Shown: piece by piece, positions 1 to 5,766 of the stretch
How the letters are laid out: each line of letters starts with the position of its first letter
Numbering within the stretch: position 1 is the stretch's first letter
NCBI GenBank assembly: GCA_013153415.1
Contig: JAADEO010000030.1
Coordinates: 1-6,955 of the forward strand
Length of the DNA stretch: 6,955 nt
Source: Deltaproteobacteria bacterium
GTDB lineage: Bacteria > Desulfobacterota > Anaeroferrophillalia > Anaeroferrophillales > Tharpellaceae
Reading direction: 5' to 3'
Translations under genes and position numbers: made by a program
Notes under the pieces: generated by a model
What the model saw: the letters and a program-made list of their open reading frames with translations, nothing else
Databases searched by the model: none
Told to the model about the DNA's origin: nothing

Positions 1-36
1 CCGGAGAGTTTCAGGACTCGTGTTTCGCTTATCCAT
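1..36 (-). CDS. Start of an unidentified leftward gene (5' end only)
   Basis: The first 12 codons read M-D-K-R-N-T-S-P-E-T-L-R and run off the left edge of the window. The ATG at 36-34 was chosen because a near-perfect Shine-Dalgarno sequence, AAGGAGG, lies 8 nt upstream on the same strand (51-45). A second ATG, in another frame, directly abuts that ribosome-binding site and would have no spacing. The fragment is hydrophilic, with no signal peptide visible in this part, which suggests a cytoplasmic protein. It is too short to assign a family. It lies downstream of the Crp/Fnr-type regulator on the same strand, separated by about 236 bp, so it could be a target of that regulator, but nothing here proves it. 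Confidence 0.7.
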   Translation of the reverse strand, partial: MDKRNTSPETLR

Positions 37-44
37 CTCCCCAT

Positions 45-51
45 CCTCCTT
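45..51 (-). promoter_or_regulatory. Strong ribosome-binding site of the partial gene
   Basis: The minus strand reads AAGGAGG, 8 nt before the ATG at 36. This is the full anti-16S complement and fixes the start of the truncated gene. Confidence 0.75.
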
Positions 52-77
52 ATTCTTTATCTGAATTCTTTATCTGA
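52..77. repeat. Perfect 13-bp tandem duplication upstream of the partial gene
   Basis: ATTCTTTATCTGA occurs twice head to tail, at 52-64 and 65-77, with no mismatch. On the minus strand each unit reads TCAGATAAAGAAT. The repeat sits immediately before the ribosome-binding site of the leftward gene, where a -10 element or the start of the transcript would be expected. It may be a recent slippage duplication or a double protein-binding site. Confidence 0.85.
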
Positions 78-92
78 GGTTGTCCCGGTCAA
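65..92 (-). promoter_or_regulatory. Candidate promoter of the partial leftward gene
   Basis: On the minus strand, TTGACC (92-87) is a good -35 hexamer. AAGAAT (70-65) is a weak -10 hexamer at a 16-nt spacing, inside the right-hand copy of the 13-bp repeat. The -35 lies in an imperfect dyad, TTGACCGGGACAA (92-80). Its TTG...CAA ends resemble Crp/Fnr-family half-sites, but the spacing is one base short of the FNR consensus. The -10 assignment is uncertain because the repeat offers several A/T-rich alternatives. Confidence 0.3.
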
Positions 93-142
93 GTGGCTGG
101 ATTGCCGGGGTTAAACGGCATCCTAACGGACTTCAGGGCCGG

Positions 143-166
143 TTTCTGCTACCTGGGTAGCAGAGA
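143..166. other. Intergenic inverted repeat (hairpin)
   Basis: CTGCTAC (146-152) and GTAGCAG (157-163) form a perfect 7-bp stem around the loop CTGG. T145-A164, a T-G wobble and T143-A166 extend it to about 10 bp. No uridine run follows directly on either strand, so it is not a canonical intrinsic terminator. It lies between the end of the regulator gene and the start of the partial gene, so it may be an mRNA-stabilising or attenuating structure in a shared transcript, or an operator. The rest of 37-272 shows no supportable gene. Confidence 0.5.
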
Positions 167-272
167 AGAAGAAATATTTTTCAGCTGTGAGGGCGAGCGA
201 AGCGGAGTTTTCCGAAAAGGAGGAGCCGGGACTGGGAATAGCGGTTTAAGGTGGAGAGTGTGGCAGGAATGC

Positions 273-992
273 CTATAATCTGCTTTTCGGGTGCTCGTCG
301 ATTTTTTCGAGCAGGGCGTGGAGATTCTTGACCACCAGGTGGTTGCGGTGGGTTTCGACGATGCCCTCTTTCTTGAAATTCTGCAGGTGGCGGTTGACCA
401 CGGCCCGGACCGAACCGATCATGCCGGCCAATTCTTCGTGCGAGAGGTCGTGGATCAGTTCCAGCTCCGGTCGCTGGCCGGGGTGGGTATGCCGAAGAAT
501 CAGATGGACGAGCCGGGTCAGGGTGTCGTGCAGGCTGATGTCGGTAGCCAGTTCCTCGAGCCCGCGCAGTTGTTCGCCGAGGTAGGGGAGGAAGGTACGG
601 TTGAGTTCGGGATGCTCGCGGATCCAGGTGCGGACGTTGGCGATCGGGGTGGAGATGGTTTCCAGGTCGTCGAGGGCGGTGGTCGCGACCTCGTGTTCCT
701 GGTGATCGAGCAGGCTGATGATGTCGAAACCGTCGCCGGGTCCGAGCAGGGCCACGGTCAGCTCCCGGCCGGTTTCCGGGTTGATCCGGTTGACGCGCAG
801 GCGGCCGGAGATGATAACGTAGAATTTTTCCCGGGTCTGCCGGCTGTTCATGGCCGGGGTCTTGCGACTCCAGGTCTTAAAAGAAAATGCGGCCAGCATC
901 TGCCGCAGGGTTTCACCATCGAGCCCGGCGAACAGCGGGGATCGCTGCAACCGCTTGTAGCAGGTGGCGAAAATAGGGGAATCAGGTTGCAT
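273..992 (-). CDS. Crp/Fnr-family transcriptional regulator
   Basis: This is a cytoplasmic DNA-binding regulator of 239 residues, close to the usual 210-240 for the Crp/Fnr family. An N-terminal cyclic-nucleotide-binding-type beta barrel spans about residues 18-120, with the core motif YVIISGRLRV at 58-67 and LLGPGDGFD at 82-90. A dimerisation helix follows at about 125-160. The winged helix-turn-helix is at about 183-225, with LSHEELAGMIGSVRAVVNRH (183-201/202) as the helix-turn-helix core and VRAVVNRHLQ in the recognition helix. Only two cysteines or fewer are near the N terminus, so an FNR-type [4Fe-4S] sensor is unlikely, and the effector is unknown. The ATG at 992 was preferred over an upstream TTG at 1019, which would add nine residues. 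GGAAA lies about 8 nt before this ATG, so its ribosome-binding site is only moderate. The gene is divergent from the channel and may control it or the partial leftward gene. Confidence 0.88.
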   Translation of the reverse strand: MQPDSPIFATCYKRLQRSPLFAGLDGETLRQMLAAFSFKTWSRKTPAMNSRQTREKFYVIISGRLRVNRINPETGRELTVALLGPGDGFDIISLLDHQEHEVATTALDDLETISTPIANVRTWIREHPELNRTFLPYLGEQLRGLEELATDISLHDTLTRLVHLILRHTHPGQRPELELIHDLSHEELAGMIGSVRAVVNRHLQNFKKEGIVETHRNHLVVKNLHALLEKIDEHPKSRL

Positions 993-1037
993 AGTTTTTT
1001 CCGGCAATCTAAAACTCAATCCGATTTCGCATAAGGG

Positions 1038-1067
1038 TTGGGGAATTGTCCTGATTTGTGCTAAAGT
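1038..1067 (+). promoter_or_regulatory. Weak promoter candidate for the channel gene
   Basis: TTGGGG (1038-1043) and TAAAGT (1062-1067), spaced by 18 nt, resemble a weak sigma-70 promoter. They lie in the divergent gap between the regulator and the channel. The predicted transcript would begin near 1074, within a small inverted repeat, CCTGA-AAA-TCAGG (1072-1084), which could act as an operator or a short 5' hairpin. No convincing promoter for the leftward regulator was found in the same gap. Confidence 0.3.
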
Positions 1068-1118
1068 TTGCCCTGAAAATCAGGCTGTCGGGATCTCCCG
1101 GCATGGGGGTGAAAGGTT

Positions 1119-1931
<813 letters not shown>

Positions 1932-1942
1932 ATCCTGCTTTC

Positions 1943-4030
1943 TTAAATGCCGGCCGCCGCCCCGGCCAGGATGGCGGCTATGCCCCGACCCAGAACCGGT
2001 GGTACGCCGGTCGGAAGATAGGGGGTCAGGTCGACCTGCCGGCCGGCGATTTCGGCGGCGGTCCGGTCGCACCAGTGGTTGGTTGCGTCGAGGTTTGCCA
2101 CCAGCCCGCGCTGCCGGGCGTCGCTGAGGCTCATCAGGGCTTCGAGAAAACCGGCGTAGCGGGGATTGAGCAGAAGGCGTTCAACCCGGGTCCGCAATTT
2201 GCGGGCCCGTTCCCGTTTGGCGCCGGTGACTTCCCGGCAGACACGGCTTAGGTCGAGCCGGCGCTCTTTGAGTCGCTGGAAGACCGAACGTTTTTCCACC
2301 AGTCCGTTCTGTTTGCGGATCGCTTCCCGGACTCCTTCGTAAACCGCTTTGGCGATCAGTTCCCCCAGTTTGCTGTGTCCGCCGCAGTTATCGATCGTAT
2401 GATCACCGCGGCCCTCGACGACGATAATGTTGTCGGTGCCGGTGCCGGTGGCCTGGTTGCGGGCCGGGGTGGCGCTCGAACGGATGTCGAGATCCTGCAG
2501 GGCCGCAGTCTTGGCCTCGGTGGCGGTGATTACGGCCCGGGCCATGGCCCGGCGGGTGAGCCGGGCATTGCTCAACAGCAGCATATTGATGGTGCCCGGC
2601 TTTTCATGCTTTTTTCGGGTTCCGGGTTCGTAGAATCCGCCGTGGTCGGCGCTCATCCGCAGAGCGTTGCTGACGACCCCGGCGGTGACCAGGGCCGTAA
2701 CTTCCAATTCACGAAAGCTCTGGCGGCTGACCGCGAGACAGTCCATCCGGGCCCCGGTAAAAAGAATCGCGGTTTCCTCGGGTTCGAGCCCCAGGGTTTT
2801 CAGGGTGGCCTGCCGCAGCCCCTTGAGCCCGGAGAGATGATCGAGGCCCCAGGCTGGAGCCGGGAAGTAGTGGTTGGCGACGAATTTGACATCACTCTTT
2901 TCCCCCTCCAGGGTGGAGAGGATCCGCATCGGTTCTTTCAGGGTCAGCACCAGGGTCTGGTTGCGGAAATCCTTGATTTCGCTGGTGACGATGTCGGCCC
3001 GTTCGATGTAATTGAGGGAGAGTTTGAGCGGCTTGCTGCCGACCACCCGTTCAGGGTGGACGAAATTGGCTGGGTCCTCGAATTCATTTTCGTAGATTCG
3101 GGCCGCCAGCCAGCTGACGAAAGTGCCGCAGTGGGTAGCGATCCGGCAGGTGAAGTCGCAGGGGAAGAAAAATACCTGATGGTTTTTGACCGCGTCGACC
3201 TCGTTCCAGCCCGGTTTTTCGAGCAGTTCGAGCAGCTCCCGGTCACTGCCGCAGCCGTAGATTACCTGGGGATTGAATTTTCGCCACTCGGCCAGACTGA
3301 TTTCGATGACACTCCCCCGGCGGCCGAAATGCGGAGGGATGCCGCCAGCCTTGCGGATAAATTCGTTCTGGAAAGAGTCGTCACCGGGGGCCATGAGCCG
3401 GGTCCGGCCCATGATCCGCATCACCCGTTTTCTTTTTGCTTTCGGAATCCGGGCGATTTTGGTGGCGATTACATCGAGCTGGCGCTGCTCTTCGGCAATG
3501 ACTTTGATGGCTTCCTGGCTGTGGCCGAAGATGCGGCCGAGCCGGGAGATAAGGAAAAAGGTTTTTTCAATCGAATCGGGAGCCACTTCAACCAGGGTGA
3601 TAGCGCTGTTTTTGAAGGCTGCGGGGACCTCTTTCTGAATTCCAGCGTAGAAAATCAGGTCCGGTTGCAACTCTCTGATCCGCTCGATGTCGGGAGCGAA
3701 GTATCCGCCGACGATGGTTTTACTGGCACATTCAGGCGGCAGGATGGAATGGTAAGTGATGCCGACTATCTGTTCCTGGGCTCCGATTCGCATCAAAATC
3801 TCGGTTACCGCCGGGACCAGGGAAACCACCCTCTGCGGTTTTTGTTCCAGGGTTATCAGTCGTTTGCCGGCATCGGTGAACCTGATCGGGTAGGGGCTTG
3901 CCGCGGTGGCCCGGGCCCGGGAGGGGTTCGGCAGGAACAGGGCTGCGGCCAGAACGAGAACGATGAATACCGGAGATCCGGTTGCCGGTTGGTTTCTGCG
4001 CTGGTGAATGCTGATCAAGGTAGACTCCAT
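1943..4030 (-). CDS. cbiZ: Exported BtuF-like binding protein fused to CbiZ adenosylcobinamide amidohydrolase
   Basis: This is a predicted periplasmic fusion protein of 695 residues. Residues 1-43 form a signal peptide: R11-R12, a hydrophobic core VFIVLVLAAALFL (21-33), then an A-x-A cleavage region near 39-43. Residues about 50-325 are a BtuF/helical-backbone metal-receptor domain, with RVVSLVPAVTEIL (67-79) and VGGYFAPDIERIRELQPDLI (107-126). Residues about 350-575 match CbiZ, which hydrolyses the side chain of (adenosyl)cobinamide or non-native cobamides to cobyric acid. Its motifs include TAGVVSNALR (449-458), KPGTINMLLLSNARLT (477-492), ITATEAKTAALQDL (501-514), ATGTGTD (527-533) and HSKLGELIAKAVYEG (552-566). 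Residues 576-695 are a basic helical extension ending in a hydrophobic stretch. No BtuC/BtuD transporter genes are in the window. The ATG at 4030 lacks a ribosome-binding site. A TTG at 4018 has GGAG 6 nt upstream and would keep the same signal peptide. The reading frame stays open far upstream only as a shadow of the rubrerythrin gene. Confidence 0.88.
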   Translation of the reverse strand: MESTLISIHQRRNQPATGSPVFIVLVLAAALFLPNPSRARATAASPYPIRFTDAGKRLITLEQKPQRVVSLVPAVTEILMRIGAQEQIVGITYHSILPPECASKTIVGGYFAPDIERIRELQPDLIFYAGIQKEVPAAFKNSAITLVEVAPDSIEKTFFLISRLGRIFGHSQEAIKVIAEEQRQLDVIATKIARIPKAKRKRVMRIMGRTRLMAPGDDSFQNEFIRKAGGIPPHFGRRGSVIEISLAEWRKFNPQVIYGCGSDRELLELLEKPGWNEVDAVKNHQVFFFPCDFTCRIATHCGTFVSWLAARIYENEFEDPANFVHPERVVGSKPLKLSLNYIERADIVTSEIKDFRNQTLVLTLKEPMRILSTLEGEKSDVKFVANHYFPAPAWGLDHLSGLKGLRQATLKTLGLEPEETAILFTGARMDCLAVSRQSFRELEVTALVTAGVVSNALRMSADHGGFYEPGTRKKHEKPGTINMLLLSNARLTRRAMARAVITATEAKTAALQDLDIRSSATPARNQATGTGTDNIIVVEGRGDHTIDNCGGHSKLGELIAKAVYEGVREAIRKQNGLVEKRSVFQRLKERRLDLSRVCREVTGAKRERARKLRTRVERLLLNPRYAGFLEALMSLSDARQRGLVANLDATNHWCDRTAAEIAGRQVDLTPYLPTGVPPVLGRGIAAILAGAAAGI

Positions 4031-4080
4031 GGGTTGAAACGTAAACTGGCTGACATGGTGAAAATATCGAGTTTCTGCCC

Positions 4081-4101
4081 TTAGCACATTTGTTTCAGCA
4101 T
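4081..4101 (-). CDS. Possible six-codon leader peptide before the BtuF-CbiZ gene
   Basis: The minus strand has AAAAGGGA (4115-4108), 6 nt, then ATG and the codons M-L-K-Q-M-C followed by TAA. This is the best ribosome-binding site upstream of the fusion gene, yet it is in a different frame from that gene and stops about 50 nt before the ATG at 4030. It also lies just downstream of a perfect TATAAT. It may be a regulatory leader peptide. It may instead be chance, or a sign that the real start of the fusion gene has been displaced by a small insertion or deletion. Confidence 0.3.
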   Translation of the reverse strand: MLKQMC

Positions 4102-4118
4102 GGGTAGTCCCTTTTAAG

Positions 4119-4147
4119 TTGACAAATAAGATTATATTTAGTATCTT
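4119..4147 (+). promoter_or_regulatory. Strong sigma-70-type promoter of the rubrerythrin gene
   Basis: A consensus -35, TTGACA (4119-4124), is followed after exactly 17 nt by TATCTT (4142-4147), which matches the -10 consensus at four of six positions. The spacer is very A/T-rich. The predicted start near 4154 leaves a leader of about 195 nt before the rubrerythrin ATG. The only downstream rightward gene in reach is rubrerythrin. Confidence 0.7.
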
Positions 4148-4159
4148 ACGAATTGTTTT
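4131..4159 (-). promoter_or_regulatory. Promoter candidate of the BtuF-CbiZ gene
   Basis: A perfect -10 hexamer, TATAAT, is present on the minus strand at 4136-4131. The -35 region at 17-nt spacing is poor (AAAACA, 4159-4154), so an activator may be needed. Transcription would start near 4124, just before the ribosome-binding site at 4115-4108. The element overlaps the spacer of the opposite rubrerythrin promoter, so both cannot easily be occupied at once. Confidence 0.5.
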
Positions 4160-4348
4160 CCGGTTCGCAGAGGAGGGAGAATATTCCCGCAAGAGTACTT
4201 GTTTGCGACCATCGGAAATGCCCTCGGGTACGGGCCGTAAAGGCTGTATCTGGGGTGCGGGGTTTTCCCCGCATTGGAAGCAAGTAGTTGTTCGATTTGT
4301 CACTGAATTCAATCGAGGTCGAAACTTTCGGCCCCAAGGAGGTTTGCA
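4154..4348 (+). promoter_or_regulatory. Long, structured 5' leader of rubrerythrin mRNA (unrecognised)
   Basis: About 195 nt separate the predicted transcription start from the rubrerythrin ATG. Visible stems are CGCAA/TTGCG (4188-4192 with 4203-4207) and GCCC/GGGC (4220-4223 with 4232-4235). A perfect 7-bp hairpin, TGCGGGG-TTTT-CCCCGCA, spans 4256-4273. A 7-bp hairpin, GGTCGAA/TTCGGCC, spans 4317-4333 and ends 2 nt before the ribosome-binding site AAGGAGG (4336-4342). I compared it by eye with the cobalamin, TPP, FMN, fluoride, SAH and GEMM riboswitch cores and found no match. It may be a regulatory leader, or only an untranslated region with local structure. Confidence 0.45.
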
Positions 4349-4852
4349 ATGAGTAAAACACTGGAAAATCTGCAGGCGGCGTTTGCCGGTGAGAGTCAGG
4401 CCAACCGCAAATATCTGGCCTTTGCCGAAAAGGCCGAGGCCGATGGTTTCAAACAGATCGCCAAGCTTTTCCGGGCCGCGGCCGCGGCCGAAACGATTCA
4501 CGCCCATGGTCACCTGAAAGCCATGGACGGGGTCGGCGACACCGGAGCCAATCTCAAGGCGGCGATCGAAGGCGAAGGACACGAGTTCAAGAATATGTAT
4601 CCGGAATTCATCGCCGCGGCCCGGGAAGAGGGCAATAAGAAGGCTTTGCGGATGTTCGAGTGGGCCAATACTGTCGAGGAGGTCCATTACGGGCTCTACC
4701 AGGAGGCTCTCAAGAGTTTCGAAGCGGGCGGCGACCTGCCGGCGGCCGAGATCTGGGTTTGCAGCGTCTGCGGCAACACGGTGACCGGCGACTGCCCTGA
4801 CAAGTGCAGTGTATGCGGTGTGCCCGGCAGCAAGTTTACCAAGGTCGATTGA
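4349..4852 (+). CDS. rbr: Rubrerythrin
   Basis: This is a cytoplasmic non-haem di-iron peroxidase that protects anaerobes by reducing hydrogen peroxide with electrons from its rubredoxin-like domain. It has 167 residues, at the short end of the usual rubrerythrin range. The N-terminal four-helix ferritin-like domain (about 1-130) carries the expected iron ligands: E15 in AGESQANRKY, E48-x2-H51, E76/E79 in IEGEGHEF, and E110-x2-H113. The C-terminal rubredoxin-like domain (about 134-167) has C138-x2-C141 and C153-x2-C156 for one Fe(Cys)4 centre. The short spacing between the pairs is typical of rubrerythrin. The start is fixed by AAGGAGG at 4336-4342, 6 nt before the ATG. The gene has its own promoter and terminator, so it is probably transcribed alone, with some possible read-through into the next gene. 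Confidence 0.97.
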   Translation: MSKTLENLQAAFAGESQANRKYLAFAEKAEADGFKQIAKLFRAAAAAETIHAHGHLKAMDGVGDTGANLKAAIEGEGHEFKNMYPEFIAAAREEGNKKALRMFEWANTVEEVHYGLYQEALKSFEAGGDLPAAEIWVCSVCGNTVTGDCPDKCSVCGVPGSKFTKVD

Positions 4853-4876
4853 AAGATGATCGCTTAAGCGTCAGTC

Positions 4877-4911
4877 AAGGGGAGGCCGTTTTCCGGCCAC
4901 CCCTTTTTTTT
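4877..4911 (+). terminator. Intrinsic terminator after rubrerythrin
   Basis: AAGGGG (4877-4882) pairs with CCCCTT (4900-4905), and GGCCG (4884-4888) pairs with CGGCC (4894-4898), with one A-A mismatch and the loop TTTTC. A run of eight T follows directly (4904-4911), then another TTTT. This is a strong factor-independent terminator. A separate 10-bp palindrome, CGCTTAAGCG, lies just upstream at 4861-4870. Confidence 0.92.
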
Positions 4912-4946
4912 GTTTTACCGGTCCTGAGGCCGGAAGGGGGAGAGAG

Positions 4947-5729
4947 ATGAAGATTTTGCGTAAAGAAAACGGAAAAGCGGGAACGAGTTTCCTGGTAAGT
5001 CTGGCGCTGCTGGTAAGCGTGCTGCTGATCGCCGGAACCTCATCGGCCGGCAACTGGTTGAAAAGTGGCCAGGAGATGCTCAACAAACTGGGAACTGCAT
5101 CGTCGGGCGGCGGAGGTGGTAAGAGTCTTTCCACCGATGAAATTGCCGCCGGTTTGAAGGATGCCCTGCGGGTCGGCAGCGAGGCGGTGGTCTCCCGGCT
5201 CGGCAAAAATGGAGGGTTCGAACTCGATAAGGCTGTCCATATTCCGTTGCCGGACAAGCTGCAGACGGTCAAGAAAACCCTTGCCAAGGTCGGTATGGCA
5301 GGCATGCTGGATGATCTGGAACTGAAACTCAATCGGGCCGCCGAGGTGGCGACCCCGAAAGCCAAAAAACTTTTTCTTAAGGCTATCGACGAGATGTCGA
5401 TCGATGATGCCCGCAAGATCTACCAGGGGCCGGATGACGCCGCGACCCGGTATTTCCGCGAGAAAATGAGCCCGGAGCTGGCCCGTGAGATGAAACCGGT
5501 GGTCGCCGCCAGCCTCAGCGAGGTCGGAGCGATAAAGACCTACGATGAGATCATGGGACAGTACAAGAACATCCCCTTCGTTCCCGATGTCAAGGAAGAT
5601 CTCAACCAGTACGTCGTGGAGAAAGGGATCGACGGGATTTTCTATTATCTCGCCAAAGAGGAGGCGGCGATTCGCAGTGATCCGCTGAAACAGTCGACTG
5701 CCCTGCTTAAACAGCTTTTCGGTAAATAA
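4947..5729 (+). CDS. Exported DUF4197-family protein
   Basis: This 260-residue protein matches the DUF4197 family, whose function is not established. A signal peptide covers residues 1-34: positive N terminus with K2, R5 and K6, a hydrophobic core at 15-30, and cleavage after the A-x-A-like SSA (32-34), with G35 next. There is no lipobox cysteine, so it is probably soluble and periplasmic. A glycine run (54-58) links a short N-terminal part to the DUF4197 domain at about 60-258. That domain has features typical of the family: an IAAGLKDALRVGSEAVVSRL segment (66-85), the FELDKAVHIPLPDKL segment (91-105) and a helical, charged remainder. The ribosome-binding site AAGGGGGAG lies just before the ATG. 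The gene starts only about 30 nt after the rubrerythrin terminator and ends 37 bp before the convergent lpxD stop. No separate promoter was found. Confidence 0.85.
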   Translation: MKILRKENGKAGTSFLVSLALLVSVLLIAGTSSAGNWLKSGQEMLNKLGTASSGGGGGKSLSTDEIAAGLKDALRVGSEAVVSRLGKNGGFELDKAVHIPLPDKLQTVKKTLAKVGMAGMLDDLELKLNRAAEVATPKAKKLFLKAIDEMSIDDARKIYQGPDDAATRYFREKMSPELAREMKPVVAASLSEVGAIKTYDEIMGQYKNIPFVPDVKEDLNQYVVEKGIDGIFYYLAKEEAAIRSDPLKQSTALLKQLFGK

Positions 5730-5766
5730 TCTGGCGCTTGCAGCCTGAAAGCTGATCTTTCCGGGG

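Noticed and set aside
262..273. GGCA-TTCC-TGCC stem at the stop codon of the Crp/Fnr gene as a terminator
   Set aside because: It has only four base pairs and no uridine run after it on the minus strand.
93..278. Rightward 61-codon frame in the left intergenic region
   Set aside because: It starts with GTG without a ribosome-binding site, crosses the hairpin, and resembles no family.
291..1034. Rightward open frame (247 codons) opposite the Crp/Fnr regulator
   Set aside because: It is antisense to a gene with clear domains, and it has no family resemblance of its own.
2375..4084. Long rightward open frame (569 codons) opposite the BtuF-CbiZ gene
   Set aside because: It is a shadow frame of a GC-rich gene. 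Its translation has no recognisable domain, whereas the opposite strand encodes two clear families.
4031..4348. Cobalamin riboswitch upstream of the BtuF-CbiZ gene
   Set aside because: This is the expected regulator for such a gene, but I could not find the conserved core or B12-box sequences on the minus strand. A covariance-model search should confirm this.
4119..4352. Rightward 77-codon frame in the rubrerythrin leader whose TGA overlaps the rubrerythrin ATG
   Set aside because: Its TTG start is the -35 hexamer itself, so it would not be in the transcript. It has no ribosome-binding site and no recognisable protein features.
4031..4687. In-frame extension of the leftward BtuF-CbiZ gene to a 914-residue protein
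   Set aside because: The extra 219 codons run antisense through the promoter, leader and first part of the rubrerythrin gene. The signal peptide lies just after 4030, which fixes the true N terminus.
5741..5754. CAGC-CTGAAA-GCTG stem between DUF4197 and lpxD as a shared terminator
   Set aside because: The stem is only four pairs long and lacks a proper T tract on either strand.
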